Origin: Streptomyces narbonensis
GTDB lineage: Bacteria > Actinomycetota > Actinomycetes > Streptomycetales > Streptomycetaceae
Direction of reading: 5' to 3'
NCBI RefSeq assembly: GCF_014649015.1
Contig: NZ_BMSF01000004.1
Span: 186,001 to 250,000, forward strand
DNA: 64,000 nucleotides
Shown here: positions 16,635-26,021 of the stretch, in pieces
Numbering within the stretch: the stretch's first letter is position 1
How the letters are laid out: the number at the start of each line of letters is the position of its first letter
The notes under the pieces: generated by a model
Told to the model about the DNA's origin: nothing
The model's input: the letters and a program-made list of their open reading frames with translations, nothing else
Database searches by the model: none
Program-made: the position numbers and the translations under genes

Positions 16635-19160
16635 ATGGGGATCGGTGAGCTCGACCGGGAGGCGCACGTGGCCGAAGCATCTGGTGCCGCGGCGCCGCGC
16701 ACGCTCGCGGAAGCGCTGCGTGCGCGGGGCGACGACGGCCTGGCCGCGCTGCTGCGCGCCCGGCCGGACCTCCTGGGGCCCGTGCCGAACGACCTGACGC
16801 AGCTGGCGACCCGCGCCGGCACGCGCGGTTCCGTGATCCGGGCGATCGAGCGGCTCGACCGCTTCGCCCTCCAGACGGCCGAAGCGCTCGCGGTGGGCCC
16901 GGACCCGACCCCGTATCCCGTACTCCTCGGGCTGCTCGCCGGCGACGAGGGCGACCCGGAGATCGAGGCGGCGCTGCCCGGCGCGGTCGCCCTGCTGCGC
17001 GAGCAGGCACTCGTGTGGGGCGAGGACGAGCGGCTGCGGCTCGTCCGGACCGCGCGGGAGCTGCTGGCGCCCTCGGCGCAGCACCCGTCGCCGACCGGGC
17101 TCGGGCCGACGGTCGCCGAGGCCACGTCCGGGATGTCGCCGGGCCGGGTGCAGGAGATCATCACGGCGGCCGGGCTGACGCCGACGCACGACCCGGTGTC
17201 GGCGGTGGCCGCGCTGACGGAGCTCTTCACCGACCGGACGCGGATGGGCGAGCTGCTCGACACGGCGCCGTCGGAGGCGCTCGCCGTCCTGGACCGGCTG
17301 GTGTGGGGTCCGCCGTACGGGGAGGTGACGGCGAACCCGGCGCCGCCCGTGCGCTGGCTGCGCGACCGGGGGCTGCTGCTGCCGGTGTCGGCGCGGACGA
17401 TGGTGCTGCCGCGCGAGGTGGCGCTGCACCTGCGGGGCGGCCGGGCGCACCGGACGCCGGATCCGGTGGCGCCGGAGCCGGTGGTGCGGCGCGACTACCG
17501 TCCACAGGTTGTGGACAGCGCCGCCGCCGGGCAGGCGTACGTGGCGCTCGCGACGGTCGAGGAGCTGCTCAAGTCCTGGGACCGGGGCGGCCCGCCGGTC
17601 CTGCGCGCGGGCGGACTGGCCGTGCGGGACCTCAAGCGGATCGCCGCGACCCTGGACGTCTCCGAGCAGATCGCCTGCTTCTGGCTGGAGCTGGCCTACG
17701 GGGCGGGGCTGCTCGCCTCGGACGGCGAGGCAGACGAGCGGTACGCGCCGACGCCCGCCTACGACGACTGGCTGGACCTGCCGCCCGCCGAGCGGTGGGC
17801 GCGGCTCGTCACGCCGTGGCTGGACGCGACCCGCACATCGGGTCTGGTCGGCGGGCAGGACGCGAAGGGCCGGACGCTCTCGGCGCTCGGCCCGGACCTG
17901 GACCGGTCGGCCGCCCCCGAGGTGCGGCACCGGATCCTCTTCCTGCTCGCGACGCTCCCGCCGGGCTCCGCCGCCGACCCCGAGTCGCTGCTCGCCCGAC
18001 TGCGCTGGGAGCGGCCGCTGCGGGGCGCCGAGGGCTCGGCGTCCGCCGGGGCCGCGACCGTGCGGTTCCGGATCGCGAGCTGGACCCTGGAGGAGGCCGA
18101 GCTGCTCGGGCTGACCGGGCGCGGCGCGCTGTCCGGCCCGGCCCGCGCGCTCCTCAACCTGCCGCTCGCTGAGGCCGCGACCGCCGCGGAGCCGGGCGGC
18201 GGGGTGGAGCTGTCGGTGGCCGCGACCCGGGCGGCGACGCTGCTCGCGCCGCTGCTTCCGGAGGCCGTCGACCACGTCCTCCTCCAGGCCGACCTGACGG
18301 CCGTGGCGCCGGGCCCGCTGCGGCGGCCGCTCGCCGACGCACTGGGCGTCCTCGCGGACGTGGAATCGAAGGGTGGTGCGACGGTCTACCGGTTCACGCC
18401 GGGCTCCGTGCGGCGCGCGCTCGACTCGGGCCGGACGGCGACGGACCTCCACGAGTTCCTCGCGAAGCACTCGACGACGCCCGTCCCGCAGCCCCTCGCC
18501 TACCTCGTGGACGACGTCGCCCGCCGCCACGGCCACCTCAAGGTGGGGGCGGCCTCGGCCTACGTGCGCTGCGACGACGACACGGTCCTCGGCGAGATCC
18601 TGGCCGACCGCCGGTCGGCGCCCCTGGGGCTGCGGCGCCTCGCGCCGACCGTGCTCGCGGCCCAGACGGACCCGGTGTCGCTGCTGGACGGTCTGCGGGC
18701 GCTGGGGTACGCGCCGGCGGCGGAGTCGGCCGAGGGCGACGTCCTGATCGCCCGCGCCGACGCGTACCGCACCCCGGCCCGTACGGCCCCGGTCCCCGTC
18801 CCCGACGGGCCGCCGTCCCCCGACGACACCCTCCTCACCGCGGCGGTCAGGGCCATCCGGGCCGGTGACCGGGCGGCGACGGCGGTCCGCAAGGAGCCCT
18901 CGACGCCGACGGCCGCCGGCACCCTCCCCCGCACGTCGGCGGCCGAGACCCTGGCCACGGTCCAGGCGGCAGCGATGACCGGTTCGGCGGTCTGGATCGG
19001 CTACGTCAACGCGGAGGGCGCGGCGAGCCAGCGGGTCATCGCCCCGGTCCGCGTGGAGGGTGGCTTCGTGACGGGCTACGACCACACGGCCGACGAGGTC
19101 CGCACGTATCCCCTGCACCGGATCACGGGCGTCGCGGAACTGGCGGACGACCAGGTGTGA
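16635..19160 (+). CDS. Helicase-associated (XPB/Ssl2 N-terminal-type) protein
   Basis: An 841-residue protein without Walker motifs, so not itself a helicase. It matches the actinobacterial helicase-C-associated protein usually encoded just upstream of XPB: an N-terminal R-T-L-A-E-A-L-R-A-R motif, a winged-helix-like middle, and an R-H-G-H-L-K-V-G helicase_C_3/XPB-type segment at about 640. It ends in a WYL-like strand set (V-W-I-G-Y-V-N-A-E-G-A). The next gene, an XPB helicase, starts 76 bp downstream, so the two probably act together in repair or transcription. The ATG at 16635 gives the usual length. Confidence 0.8.
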   Translation: MGIGELDREAHVAEASGAAAPRTLAEALRARGDDGLAALLRARPDLLGPVPNDLTQLATRAGTRGSVIRAIERLDRFALQTAEALAVGPDPTPYPVLLGLLAGDEGDPEIEAALPGAVALLREQALVWGEDERLRLVRTARELLAPSAQHPSPTGLGPTVAEATSGMSPGRVQEIITAAGLTPTHDPVSAVAALTELFTDRTRMGELLDTAPSEALAVLDRLVWGPPYGEVTANPAPPVRWLRDRGLLLPVSARTMVLPREVALHLRGGRAHRTPDPVAPEPVVRRDYRPQVVDSAAAGQAYVALATVEELLKSWDRGGPPVLRAGGLAVRDLKRIAATLDVSEQIACFWLELAYGAGLLASDGEADERYAPTPAYDDWLDLPPAERWARLVTPWLDATRTSGLVGGQDAKGRTLSALGPDLDRSAAPEVRHRILFLLATLPPGSAADPESLLARLRWERPLRGAEGSASAGAATVRFRIASWTLEEAELLGLTGRGALSGPARALLNLPLAEAATAAEPGGGVELSVAATRAATLLAPLLPEAVDHVLLQADLTAVAPGPLRRPLADALGVLADVESKGGATVYRFTPGSVRRALDSGRTATDLHEFLAKHSTTPVPQPLAYLVDDVARRHGHLKVGAASAYVRCDDDTVLGEILADRRSAPLGLRRLAPTVLAAQTDPVSLLDGLRALGYAPAAESAEGDVLIARADAYRTPARTAPVPVPDGPPSPDDTLLTAAVRAIRAGDRAATAVRKEPSTPTAAGTLPRTSAAETLATVQAAAMTGSAVWIGYVNAEGAASQRVIAPVRVEGGFVTGYDHTADEVRTYPLHRITGVAELADDQV

Positions 19161-19236
19161 CCCGGGCCCCGCATCAGGCAGACTGGAGGATTGGCCGTTA
19201 CGGGAACGGCCGGGTGCCGGAAGGACCTGATCGCAC

Positions 19237-20877
19237 GTGAATGGGCCACTCATCGTCCAGAGCGACAAGACGCTGCTCCTGGAGGTCGACCACGAGCTCG
19301 CCGAGGCGTGCCGACGGGCCATCGCGCCCTTCGCGGAGCTGGAGCGGGCGCCCGAGCACATCCACACCTACCGGCTGACGCCGCTCGGGCTGTGGAACGC
19401 GCGTGCCGCCGGGCACGACGCCGAGCAGGTCGTCGACGCACTCGTCGAGTACTCCCGCTACCCCGTGCCGCACGCGCTGCTCGTCGACATCGCCGAGACG
19501 ATGGACCGGTACGGGCGGCTCACGCTCTCCAAACACCCCACCCACGGGCTCGTCCTGACCAGCACCGACCGGCCCGTCCTGGAGGAGATCCTCCGGTCGA
19601 AGAAGGTGCAGCCGCTGGTCGGCGCGCGGATCGACGAGGACACCGTCGCCGTGCACCCCTCCGAGCGCGGGCAGATCAAGCAGACGCTGCTGAAGCTCGG
19701 CTGGCCCGCCGAGGACCTCGCCGGGTACGTCGACGGGGAGGCCCACCCGATCGAGCTCGCCGAGGACGGCTGGACGCTGCGCCCGTACCAGCGGCAGGCC
19801 GTCGACGGCTTCTGGCACGGCGGTTCCGGGGTCGTCGTGCTGCCCTGCGGCGCCGGGAAGACGCTGGTCGGGGCCGGGGCGATGGCCGAGGCCAAGGCGA
19901 CCACGCTGATCCTGGTGACCAACACCGTCTCCGCCCGCCAGTGGAAGAGCGAGCTGGTCAAGCGGACCTCGCTCACCGAGGACGAGATCGGCGAGTACAG
20001 CGGGACGAAGAAGGAGATCCGGCCCGTCACCATCGCCACGTACCAGGTCCTCACGACCAAACGGAAGGGCATCTACCCGCACCTGGAGCTCTTCGACTCC
20101 CGCGACTGGGGCCTCGTCGTCTACGACGAGGTGCACCTGCTGCCGGCGCCCGTCTTCAAGTTCACCGCCGACCTCCAGGCGCGGCGGCGGCTGGGGCTGA
20201 CCGCGACCCTCGTCCGGGAGGACGGGCGCGAGTCGGATGTCTTCTCGCTGATCGGGCCCAAGCGGTTCGACGCGCCGTGGAAGGAGATCGAGGCGCAGGG
20301 CTACATCGCGCCCGCCGACTGCGTCGAGGTCCGGGTCAACCTCACCGACTCCGAGCGGCTCGCCTACGCGACGGCCGAGCCGGAGGAGAAGTACCGCTTC
20401 TGCGCGACGACCGCGACGAAGCGGAAGGTGACGGAGGCCCTGGTGAAGAAGTTCGAGGGCCAGCAGATCCTCGTCATCGGGCAGTACATCGACCAGCTCG
20501 ACGAGCTCGGCGAGCACCTGGACGCGCCGGTCATCAAGGGCGAGACCTCGAACAAGGAGCGGGAGCGGCTCTTCGACGCCTTCCGCAACGGCGAGATCAG
20601 CGTGCTCGTCGTCTCGAAGGTCGCGAACTTCTCGATCGACCTGCCGGAGGCGACGGTCGCGATCCAGGTCTCGGGCACCTTCGGCTCGCGCCAGGAGGAG
20701 GCGCAGCGCCTCGGCCGGGTCCTGCGGCCGAAGTCCGACGGACACCAGGCGCACTTCTACTCCGTCGTCGCGCGCGACACGATCGACCAGGACTTCGCGG
20801 CGCACCGGCAGCGGTTCCTGGCCGAGCAGGGGTACGCGTACCGGATCGTCGACGCGGACGAACTGCTGGCTCCTTAG
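19237..20877 (+). CDS. DNA repair helicase XPB family
   Basis: A 546-residue superfamily 2 ATP-dependent 3'-5' DNA helicase. The N-terminal 180 residues are the XPB damage-recognition-like domain. R-P-Y-Q-R-Q-A-V-D is the Q-motif region. Walker A is P-C-G-A-G-K-T at about 202-208, the DEAH-type box is D-E-V-H at about 297, and motif III is G-L-T-A-T. The helicase C domain has Q-V-S-G-T-F-G-S-R-Q-E-E-A-Q-R-L-G-R-V-L-R with the motif VI arginines. The start is a GTG. Its TAG stop lies in the TTAG flank of a palindromic repeat element. Confidence 0.92.
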   Translation: MNGPLIVQSDKTLLLEVDHELAEACRRAIAPFAELERAPEHIHTYRLTPLGLWNARAAGHDAEQVVDALVEYSRYPVPHALLVDIAETMDRYGRLTLSKHPTHGLVLTSTDRPVLEEILRSKKVQPLVGARIDEDTVAVHPSERGQIKQTLLKLGWPAEDLAGYVDGEAHPIELAEDGWTLRPYQRQAVDGFWHGGSGVVVLPCGAGKTLVGAGAMAEAKATTLILVTNTVSARQWKSELVKRTSLTEDEIGEYSGTKKEIRPVTIATYQVLTTKRKGIYPHLELFDSRDWGLVVYDEVHLLPAPVFKFTADLQARRRLGLTATLVREDGRESDVFSLIGPKRFDAPWKEIEAQGYIAPADCVEVRVNLTDSERLAYATAEPEEKYRFCATTATKRKVTEALVKKFEGQQILVIGQYIDQLDELGEHLDAPVIKGETSNKERERLFDAFRNGEISVLVVSKVANFSIDLPEATVAIQVSGTFGSRQEEAQRLGRVLRPKSDGHQAHFYSVVARDTIDQDFAAHRQRFLAEQGYAYRIVDADELLAP

Positions 20878-21010
20878 GTCCTGTCGTCAAACTCCCGTCG
20901 TCCGCCCGAAGGGCGGCTTCGCCCGGTGCGGCGAGAGTGCGTGCCTGGGGGCACCTCCCAGCGGTAGCTGGGGGAGCGTTGCGGGGCAGACGGGAATTTG
21001 ACGACACCCC
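20878..21010. mobile_element. CTAG-flanked palindromic element (MITE-like), 133 bp
   Basis: The element is bounded by TTAG (left) and CTAG (right). The left end is GTCCTGTCGTCAAACTCCCG, matched at the right end by CGGGAATTTGACGACACCCC, an imperfect 20-bp inverted repeat. The interior holds another hairpin around CTCCCAGCGGTAGCTGGGGG. It has no coding capacity. The same left end recurs at 53996 and 50804, so it is a dispersed family. YTAG targets are typical of IS5-group transposases, making a non-autonomous derivative likely. Confidence 0.75.
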
Positions 21011-21040
21011 CTAGGGCGGGCGACCCGGGCCCGGGGCCGG

Positions 21041-21367
21041 TCAGTCCAGGGTCTGGAGGAGGACCCCGAGGATCCCGAGGGCGTACTGGGCGATGACGAG
21101 GGCCCGGCGGGGGGTCGTCGCCATCAGGCTCCGAGGGGCGGCCAGGGCGACGACTCCGGCCGCCGCGGCGATGGGGAACATCCAGAGGGCGGCGTCGGTG
21201 AAGGCGCCGCCCACTCCGTCGCCGCTGATGGCGTCGCCCATCACCAGGACCGCGGTGAGGAACAGCAGCGCGGCGAGGACGACGAAGCCGCCGAGGGCGA
21301 CGAAGCGCAGCTTCCGGGTGGTGTGGACGAAGTCGTCGGTCGTGGGCGCGGGCGTGGTCGGCGTCAT
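21041..21367 (-). CDS. Small membrane protein (three helices)
   Basis: A 108-residue protein with a Thr/Pro-rich hydrophilic N-terminus. Three hydrophobic segments follow: F-V-A-L-G-G-F-V-V-L-A-A-L-L-F-L, W-M-F-P-I-A-A-A-A-G-V-V-A-L and V-I-A-Q-Y-A-L-G-I-L-G-V-L-L. I do not recognise a family motif. It starts 50 bp downstream of the start-proximal end of the neighbouring minus-strand gene and could be co-transcribed with it. Confidence 0.6.
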   Translation of the reverse strand: MTPTTPAPTTDDFVHTTRKLRFVALGGFVVLAALLFLTAVLVMGDAISGDGVGGAFTDAALWMFPIAAAAGVVALAAPRSLMATTPRRALVIAQYALGILGVLLQTLD

Positions 21368-21416
21368 GTGCCGATCACATCAGGCGGCGGCCCGCCCACG
21401 ACAGGCGTTCGCGTAC

Positions 21417-21605
21417 TCAGTCGGGGCCGGGTGCGTACTCAGGGCGCGGGTTCCTGACGCCCGCCTCGGGCGGGCCGTAGTCGCCGAGGAGGACGACGCC
21501 GGCCGCCGCGCCGCCGAAGGCGCGTATCGCGCGGAACGCGGTGGCGAGGGGGCGGGTACGGGGCCGGGGGACGGTGGTCACGAGGGTGAAGGTCGTCGCG
21601 GTCAT
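21417..21605 (-). CDS. Small hypothetical protein
   Basis: A 62-residue protein starting at the ATG at 21605. It has a T-A-T-T-F-T-L-V-T-T-V-P-R-P-R-T-R strand, an A-F-R-A-I-R-A-F-G-G-A-A-A-G-V-V-L-L-G-D-Y core and a Pro-rich tail. It is too short to place. A longer version from 21638 is possible but adds an unlikely Met/Gly/His leader. Confidence 0.4.
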   Translation of the reverse strand: MTATTFTLVTTVPRPRTRPLATAFRAIRAFGGAAAGVVLLGDYGPPEAGVRNPRPEYAPGPD

Positions 21606-21854
21606 GCTTCCATCATGGAATCCGGACATTCCGAACACATCGGCCTGGGGGTGGAACCGGGGTCCGACTCACGACGGACCCCGACCCCTACGGGTCGGCG
21701 GCTGGGCGGAGCGGGTGAAAACGATTCGCCCCGCGCGTCCGGCCGGAGTTACACTCGCCAGCTTCCCCGCCTCCCCCGTGGAGAGCCGCCGTCCGGTTGG
21801 AAACCGGCGGCCACCTCGTCGTGTCCGCGTATCCACCTGCTCGGAGGCTTCACC

Positions 21855-23924
21855 GTGTCCGTTTCCGATCCGCTCGCGCGTGAGCGCGCCCATCTGACCG
21901 AGTCCCGCTCCGCGCTCCGCGCGATGCGTGAGGACGTCGAGGCGCTCGACATCAAGGACGTCACGGCGAACTGGGTCAACTCCCTCGTCCTGGGGCGGCA
22001 GATCGAGGACCGGATCAAGGCGCTCGCGGACCTCGCCGACACCCCGCTGTTCTTCGGGCGGCTCGACTACCTGCACACCACGCAGGAGGGGCAGCGCTTC
22101 TACATCGGGCGGCGGCACGTCCATGACGCCGACGGCGACCCGATGGTGATCGACTGGCGTGCCCCGGTGTCGCAGCCGTACTACCAGGCGTCGAAGAAGG
22201 ACCCGCAGGACGTGGGGCTGCGGCGGCGCTTCGGCTACACGGGCGGGGAGCTCACCGCGTACGAGGACGAGCACCTCTCCGATCCGGCCGCTGAGACATT
22301 TTCCGGCTCCGCCGAGGGGTCGACGACGAGCCGGCTGCTCCAGGCGGAGATCGAACGGCCCCGCGTCGGCCCCATGCGGGACATCGTGGCGACGATCCAG
22401 CCGGAGCAGGACGGCATCGTCCGCTCCGACCTGTCGGGGACGGTGTGCGTGCAGGGAGGCCCCGGCACCGGAAAGACGGCCGTGGGTCTGCACCGTGTCG
22501 CCTATCTGCTGTACGCGCACCGGGAGCGGCTGGCCCGCACCGGCACCCTGGTCATCGGGCCGAACCGTTCCTTCCTCCACTACATCGAGCAGGTCCTGCC
22601 CGCCCTCGGCGAGCTGGACGTCCAGCAGGCGACCGTCGACGACCTCGTGGCGCACGTCGAGGTGCGGGGGACGGACGACGCGGCGACGGCGGTCGTCAAG
22701 GGCGACGCCCGGATGGCGGAGGTGCTGCGGCGCGCGCTCCGCTCGCACGTCTCCCTGCCGGAGGAGCCGCTGATGGTGGTGCGCGGCTCGCGCCGGTGGC
22801 GGGTGCCCGCGCACGAACTGGAGCAGATGGTCAAGGAGTTGCTGGACCGGGACATCCGGTACGGGGCGGCCCGCGAGGCGCTGCCGCAGCGGATCGCGCA
22901 CGCGGTCCTGGTGCGGATGGAGGAGGCCGGCGAGGCGCCCGACGACCGGGTGCAGAACGCGGTCGCACGGAACCCCGCCGTGAAGGCCGTCGTGAAGGAG
23001 TGCTGGCCGCCGGTCGAGCCCGCGAAGCTGGTGCTGCGGCTCCTCGGCGACGCCGACTTCCTGGCGGAGCACGCGGAGGGGCTGCTCACGGAGGACGAGC
23101 AGAAGCTGCTGCTGTGGACGAAGCCGGCGCTGGGGTCCCCCATGCCGAAGGCCAGGGGAGTGAAGTCGGCGAAGTGGTCGGCGGCGGACGCGGTGCTGAT
23201 CGACGAGACGAGGGACCTGGTCGAGCGGACGCACTCGCTCGGGCACGTGGTCCTCGACGAGGCGCAGGACCTGTCCCCGATGCAGTACCGGGCGGTGGGG
23301 CGCCGGTGCACGACGGGTTCGGCGACGGTCCTGGGCGACCTGGCACAGGGGACGACGCCGTGGGCCACGGAGAGCTGGTCGCAGGCGCTCGGGCACCTGG
23401 GCAAGCCGGAGGCGCTCGTGGAGGAGCTGACCGCCGGCTTCCGCGTGCCGCGCGAGGTCATCGCGTACGCCTCGCGGCTGCTTCCGCACATGTCGCCGGG
23501 GCTGGCGGCGGTGGAGTCGGTCCGTGAGAACCCGGGCTCGCTGGTCGTCCGCGCGGCCGGCGACCTCGACGCCGATGTCGTCGCGGCCTGCGTCGAGTCC
23601 CTCGTCCACGAGGGCTCCGTCGGCCTGATCGCCGCCGACGCCCGCATCGCCCCACTGGCACAGGCCCTGACGGCGGCCGGGATGGCGTACCTCTCCCCCG
23701 GCGAGGAGACGACCGCCGAGTCCCGGCTGACCCTCGTCCCCGCCTCGCTCGCGAAGGGCCTGGAGTACGACTACGTGGTCCTGGACGAACCGGCGGCGGT
23801 CGTCGACGGCGAACCCGACGAACGCACGGGCCTGCGGCGCCTGTACGTGGCGCTGACCCGTGCCGTGTCCGGCCTGACGATCATTCACTCGGCCCCGGTT
23901 CCGGAGCAGTTGGGCGATCTGTGA
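21855..23924 (+). CDS. HelD-type UvrD-like helicase (RNA polymerase recycling)
   Basis: A 689-residue superfamily 1 ATPase of the HelD group, which removes stalled RNA polymerase from DNA or nucleic acids. Order of features: N-terminal coiled coil (L-T-E-S-R-S-A-L-R-A-M-R-E-D), a Y-I-G-R-R-H-V-x-D strand and I-D-W-R-A-P-V-S-Q-P-Y-Y. Walker A is G-G-P-G-T-G-K-T at about 201-208 and Walker B is V-L-D-E-A-Q-D-L-S-P at about 467. The end has A-K-G-L-E-Y-D and R-R-L-Y-V-A-L-T-R-A, the SF1 motifs V and VI. The GTG at 21855 has GGAGG upstream. Streptomyces often carries a second paralogue, HelR, that protects against rifamycins; I cannot tell which this is. Confidence 0.85.
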   Translation: MSVSDPLARERAHLTESRSALRAMREDVEALDIKDVTANWVNSLVLGRQIEDRIKALADLADTPLFFGRLDYLHTTQEGQRFYIGRRHVHDADGDPMVIDWRAPVSQPYYQASKKDPQDVGLRRRFGYTGGELTAYEDEHLSDPAAETFSGSAEGSTTSRLLQAEIERPRVGPMRDIVATIQPEQDGIVRSDLSGTVCVQGGPGTGKTAVGLHRVAYLLYAHRERLARTGTLVIGPNRSFLHYIEQVLPALGELDVQQATVDDLVAHVEVRGTDDAATAVVKGDARMAEVLRRALRSHVSLPEEPLMVVRGSRRWRVPAHELEQMVKELLDRDIRYGAAREALPQRIAHAVLVRMEEAGEAPDDRVQNAVARNPAVKAVVKECWPPVEPAKLVLRLLGDADFLAEHAEGLLTEDEQKLLLWTKPALGSPMPKARGVKSAKWSAADAVLIDETRDLVERTHSLGHVVLDEAQDLSPMQYRAVGRRCTTGSATVLGDLAQGTTPWATESWSQALGHLGKPEALVEELTAGFRVPREVIAYASRLLPHMSPGLAAVESVRENPGSLVVRAAGDLDADVVAACVESLVHEGSVGLIAADARIAPLAQALTAAGMAYLSPGEETTAESRLTLVPASLAKGLEYDYVVLDEPAAVVDGEPDERTGLRRLYVALTRAVSGLTIIHSAPVPEQLGDL

Positions 23925-24025
23925 GAGCAGCCGGGGCCCGGCACCACGTCGGGCCCGCCGGTGGGCGACCACGCTGCCCGCCGGGAGGCCGGCGACGGGC
24001 CCGACGTCGAACTCGTCGTGGGCGC

Positions 24026-24793
24026 TCAGCGGTTGGCAGGTCTGGCGGTGAGCAGGCGGAATCGCATGCCGTGCCGGGTGTACAGGCGCCAGAGTTCGGT
24101 CCCGGCGACCAGAGTGGTCGCGACGGCGCCGCCGAGTGGCAGCAGGACGGGGTCGCCCGCCCAGCGGGTCAGGGGGAAGAGGACGTCCTGGAGGGCGAGT
24201 TCCCAGGCGAGCGCCACCGTGATCAGCGCCGGGAGCGCCTGGTGGATCTCGACCGTACGGAACATGTGGCGGGATACCGCCGGGACGGCGAACCAGAGGA
24301 ACGCGACGCCCCGCGCCACCCCGTAGAGGCAGACCAGGATCCCGGCGACCACCAGGACGGGCTGCTCGTCGAGGTAGGCGGTCCCCAGCCAGGCGGTGAG
24401 CGCCCCTCCCCCGGCCACGAGCACGAGATGGCCGAGGAAGGCGCCGGTCGCCGTGAGGGGGCCGCGCAGCCGCTCACCGAGGCGGCCCTGCGTCGGCGGC
24501 CGGACGACCAGGAAGTACGCGACGGTCACCAGCGGCGCCGTCACGAGGAGCAGGAACGGGACGAGGAGCAGCCGGAAGCCGCCGTCCCGTAACCAGAGCA
24601 CGAGGAGGCCGCTCTCGTTCGCGACGAGGGGCCATTTGACCGCCAGCGCGATCGCGATGCCGCCCCAGAACCTGAGGGCCTGGAGTAGTGCGATGGGAAG
24701 GTCCCGCAGGACCGCATCCCCGCGCGGTTCCATCCAACGCCTGGCCAGAACCCGGTCCTTGTGCTCCTTCGGGACGTTCTCGACCCCCGTCAT
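24026..24793 (-). CDS. Polytopic membrane protein of unknown function
   Basis: A 255-residue protein with six hydrophobic helices after a charged N-terminus containing R-R-W-M-E-P-R-G-D. The clearest are L-L-V-P-F-L-L-L-V-T-A-P-L, V-L-V-V-A-G-I-L-V-C-L-Y-G-V-A and T-V-A-L-A-W-E-L-A-L-Q-D-V. No transporter signature is visible. The spacing of 66 bp to the upstream phosphotransferase on the same strand would allow co-transcription. Confidence 0.65.
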   Translation of the reverse strand: MTGVENVPKEHKDRVLARRWMEPRGDAVLRDLPIALLQALRFWGGIAIALAVKWPLVANESGLLVLWLRDGGFRLLLVPFLLLVTAPLVTVAYFLVVRPPTQGRLGERLRGPLTATGAFLGHLVLVAGGGALTAWLGTAYLDEQPVLVVAGILVCLYGVARGVAFLWFAVPAVSRHMFRTVEIHQALPALITVALAWELALQDVLFPLTRWAGDPVLLPLGGAVATTLVAGTELWRLYTRHGMRFRLLTARPANR

Positions 24794-24859
24794 ACGCCGG
24801 ATTGTGGCAGTGGGGGCCCGTGGACGACAGTCTTCCGGGGCGCCGCGAAGGGTCCGGGG

Positions 24860-25744
24860 TCAGCCCGTGAATTCGGGCAGCGCCTCGGACCAGGTGCGGT
24901 GGGCCACGGACGCCAGGACCGGGTTCTTGGTGCGGTAGTAGTGCTCGGTCACCAGGCCCCAGCACAGGGCCCAGCCGCGGCCGCGGGCCCAGGTGACGTC
25001 GTCGACACGGGCCGCCTCGCGGAAGAGGGGGCGGGTCTCGGCGGTGAGGAGGGACCAGCCGGGCATCATGTCGCAGGCCGGGTCGCCCACGCCGAGGCCG
25101 CCGAAGTCGATGACGGCGCTGAGCCGGCCGTCGCGGGTGAGGACGTTTCCGGGGAGCAGGTCGCCGTGGATCCAGACCGGGGCGCCCTCCCACTGGGGGA
25201 GCGCGAGGACCGATTCCCAGGCCTTGGCGGCGCGTTCGGGGTCGACCGTGCCGTCGGCGCCGAGGTCGCGGATCGCGCCCTGCATCGCGCCCTCCTCCCA
25301 CTCCGTGACCGGGCCGCCCCGGAAGGAGGCCGGGCCGCCGGTCGCGTCGACGGCGCGCAGGGCGGCGCCGAAGCGGCCCAACTGCACTGCGGCATGGTCG
25401 AGGTCGGCGATCGGGGCGGTGAAGGCGTCGGCGCCGTCGAGCCATCCGTACACGGACCAGGGGCTGTCGAAGCCCTCCCCGGGGACGCCGTGGCCGAGTG
25501 GCACGGGGACGGGGAGGGGCAGGTGCGGTGCGAGGCGGGGGAGCCAGCGCTGCTCCTTCGCGGCCTGCCCGGCGGCCCAGTCGGCCTTCGGCAGCCGTAC
25601 GGCGAAGTCCTCGCCCAGCCGGAACATCAGGTTGTCCGTGCCGGCCGATTCCACCTCCCGCACGGGGAGTCCCGCCCACTCGGGGAACTGTGCGGCGATG
25701 AGGCGCGCCACGACGGTGGCCGTGGGGAGTTCGGGGGCGGTCAT
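24860..25744 (-). CDS. Aminoglycoside phosphotransferase family protein
   Basis: A 294-residue APH-type kinase. The N-lobe has a T-D-N-L-M-F-R-L strand followed by F-A-V-R-L-P-K. The catalytic loop is W-I-H-G-D-L-L-P-G-N-V-L (Brenner motif with Asp and Asn). The metal-binding motif is V-I-D-F-G-G-L-G-V-G-D-P-A-C-D, where DFG is replaced by DFGG as usual in APH. It may phosphorylate an aminoglycoside, macrolide or a metabolite such as homoserine or choline; nothing nearby decides this. The ATG at 25744 starts the conserved part. Confidence 0.85.
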   Translation of the reverse strand: MTAPELPTATVVARLIAAQFPEWAGLPVREVESAGTDNLMFRLGEDFAVRLPKADWAAGQAAKEQRWLPRLAPHLPLPVPVPLGHGVPGEGFDSPWSVYGWLDGADAFTAPIADLDHAAVQLGRFGAALRAVDATGGPASFRGGPVTEWEEGAMQGAIRDLGADGTVDPERAAKAWESVLALPQWEGAPVWIHGDLLPGNVLTRDGRLSAVIDFGGLGVGDPACDMMPGWSLLTAETRPLFREAARVDDVTWARGRGWALCWGLVTEHYYRTKNPVLASVAHRTWSEALPEFTG

Positions 25745-25879
25745 GGTCCGCCACGCTAGTCGGAGACCTTGGCGTGCCACCAGGAGTTTTATCGCGCGCG
25801 GGCCTTCTTCGGGCGGCGCTGGCAGTACTCCGCCGGCTCCTCGACGGCCCGCGCCGCGCGGGCCGTCACGTCGTCCCGG

Positions 25880-26021
25880 CCCGATCAGTGCGATCGGCGG
25901 AGACCGCGGTCAGCCCTGTCGGCGGTGACCGCGGTCGGCGCGGTCACTCTGTCATCGGTCAGCCCTGTCAGCGGTCAGCACGGTCAGGCCTGTCAGCCGT
26001 GAGCGCGGTCAGCCGTGAGCG
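25880..26021. repeat. Degenerate GCGGTCAGCCCTGTC-like repeats
   Basis: About eight imperfect 13-17-bp units built from CGGTCAG and CCTGTCAG or ACCGCGGTC follow each other in the 277-bp gap between the phosphotransferase start and the end of cutC. No gene is visible in this gap. Unit length is not constant, so it looks like an old, decaying array. Confidence 0.55.

Noticed and set aside
15426..19367. Minus-strand frame joining the HAAS-like membrane protein to a long Arg-rich extension
   Set aside because: Conserved sequence starts at the GTG at 16562; the rest is antisense to the helicase-associated gene.
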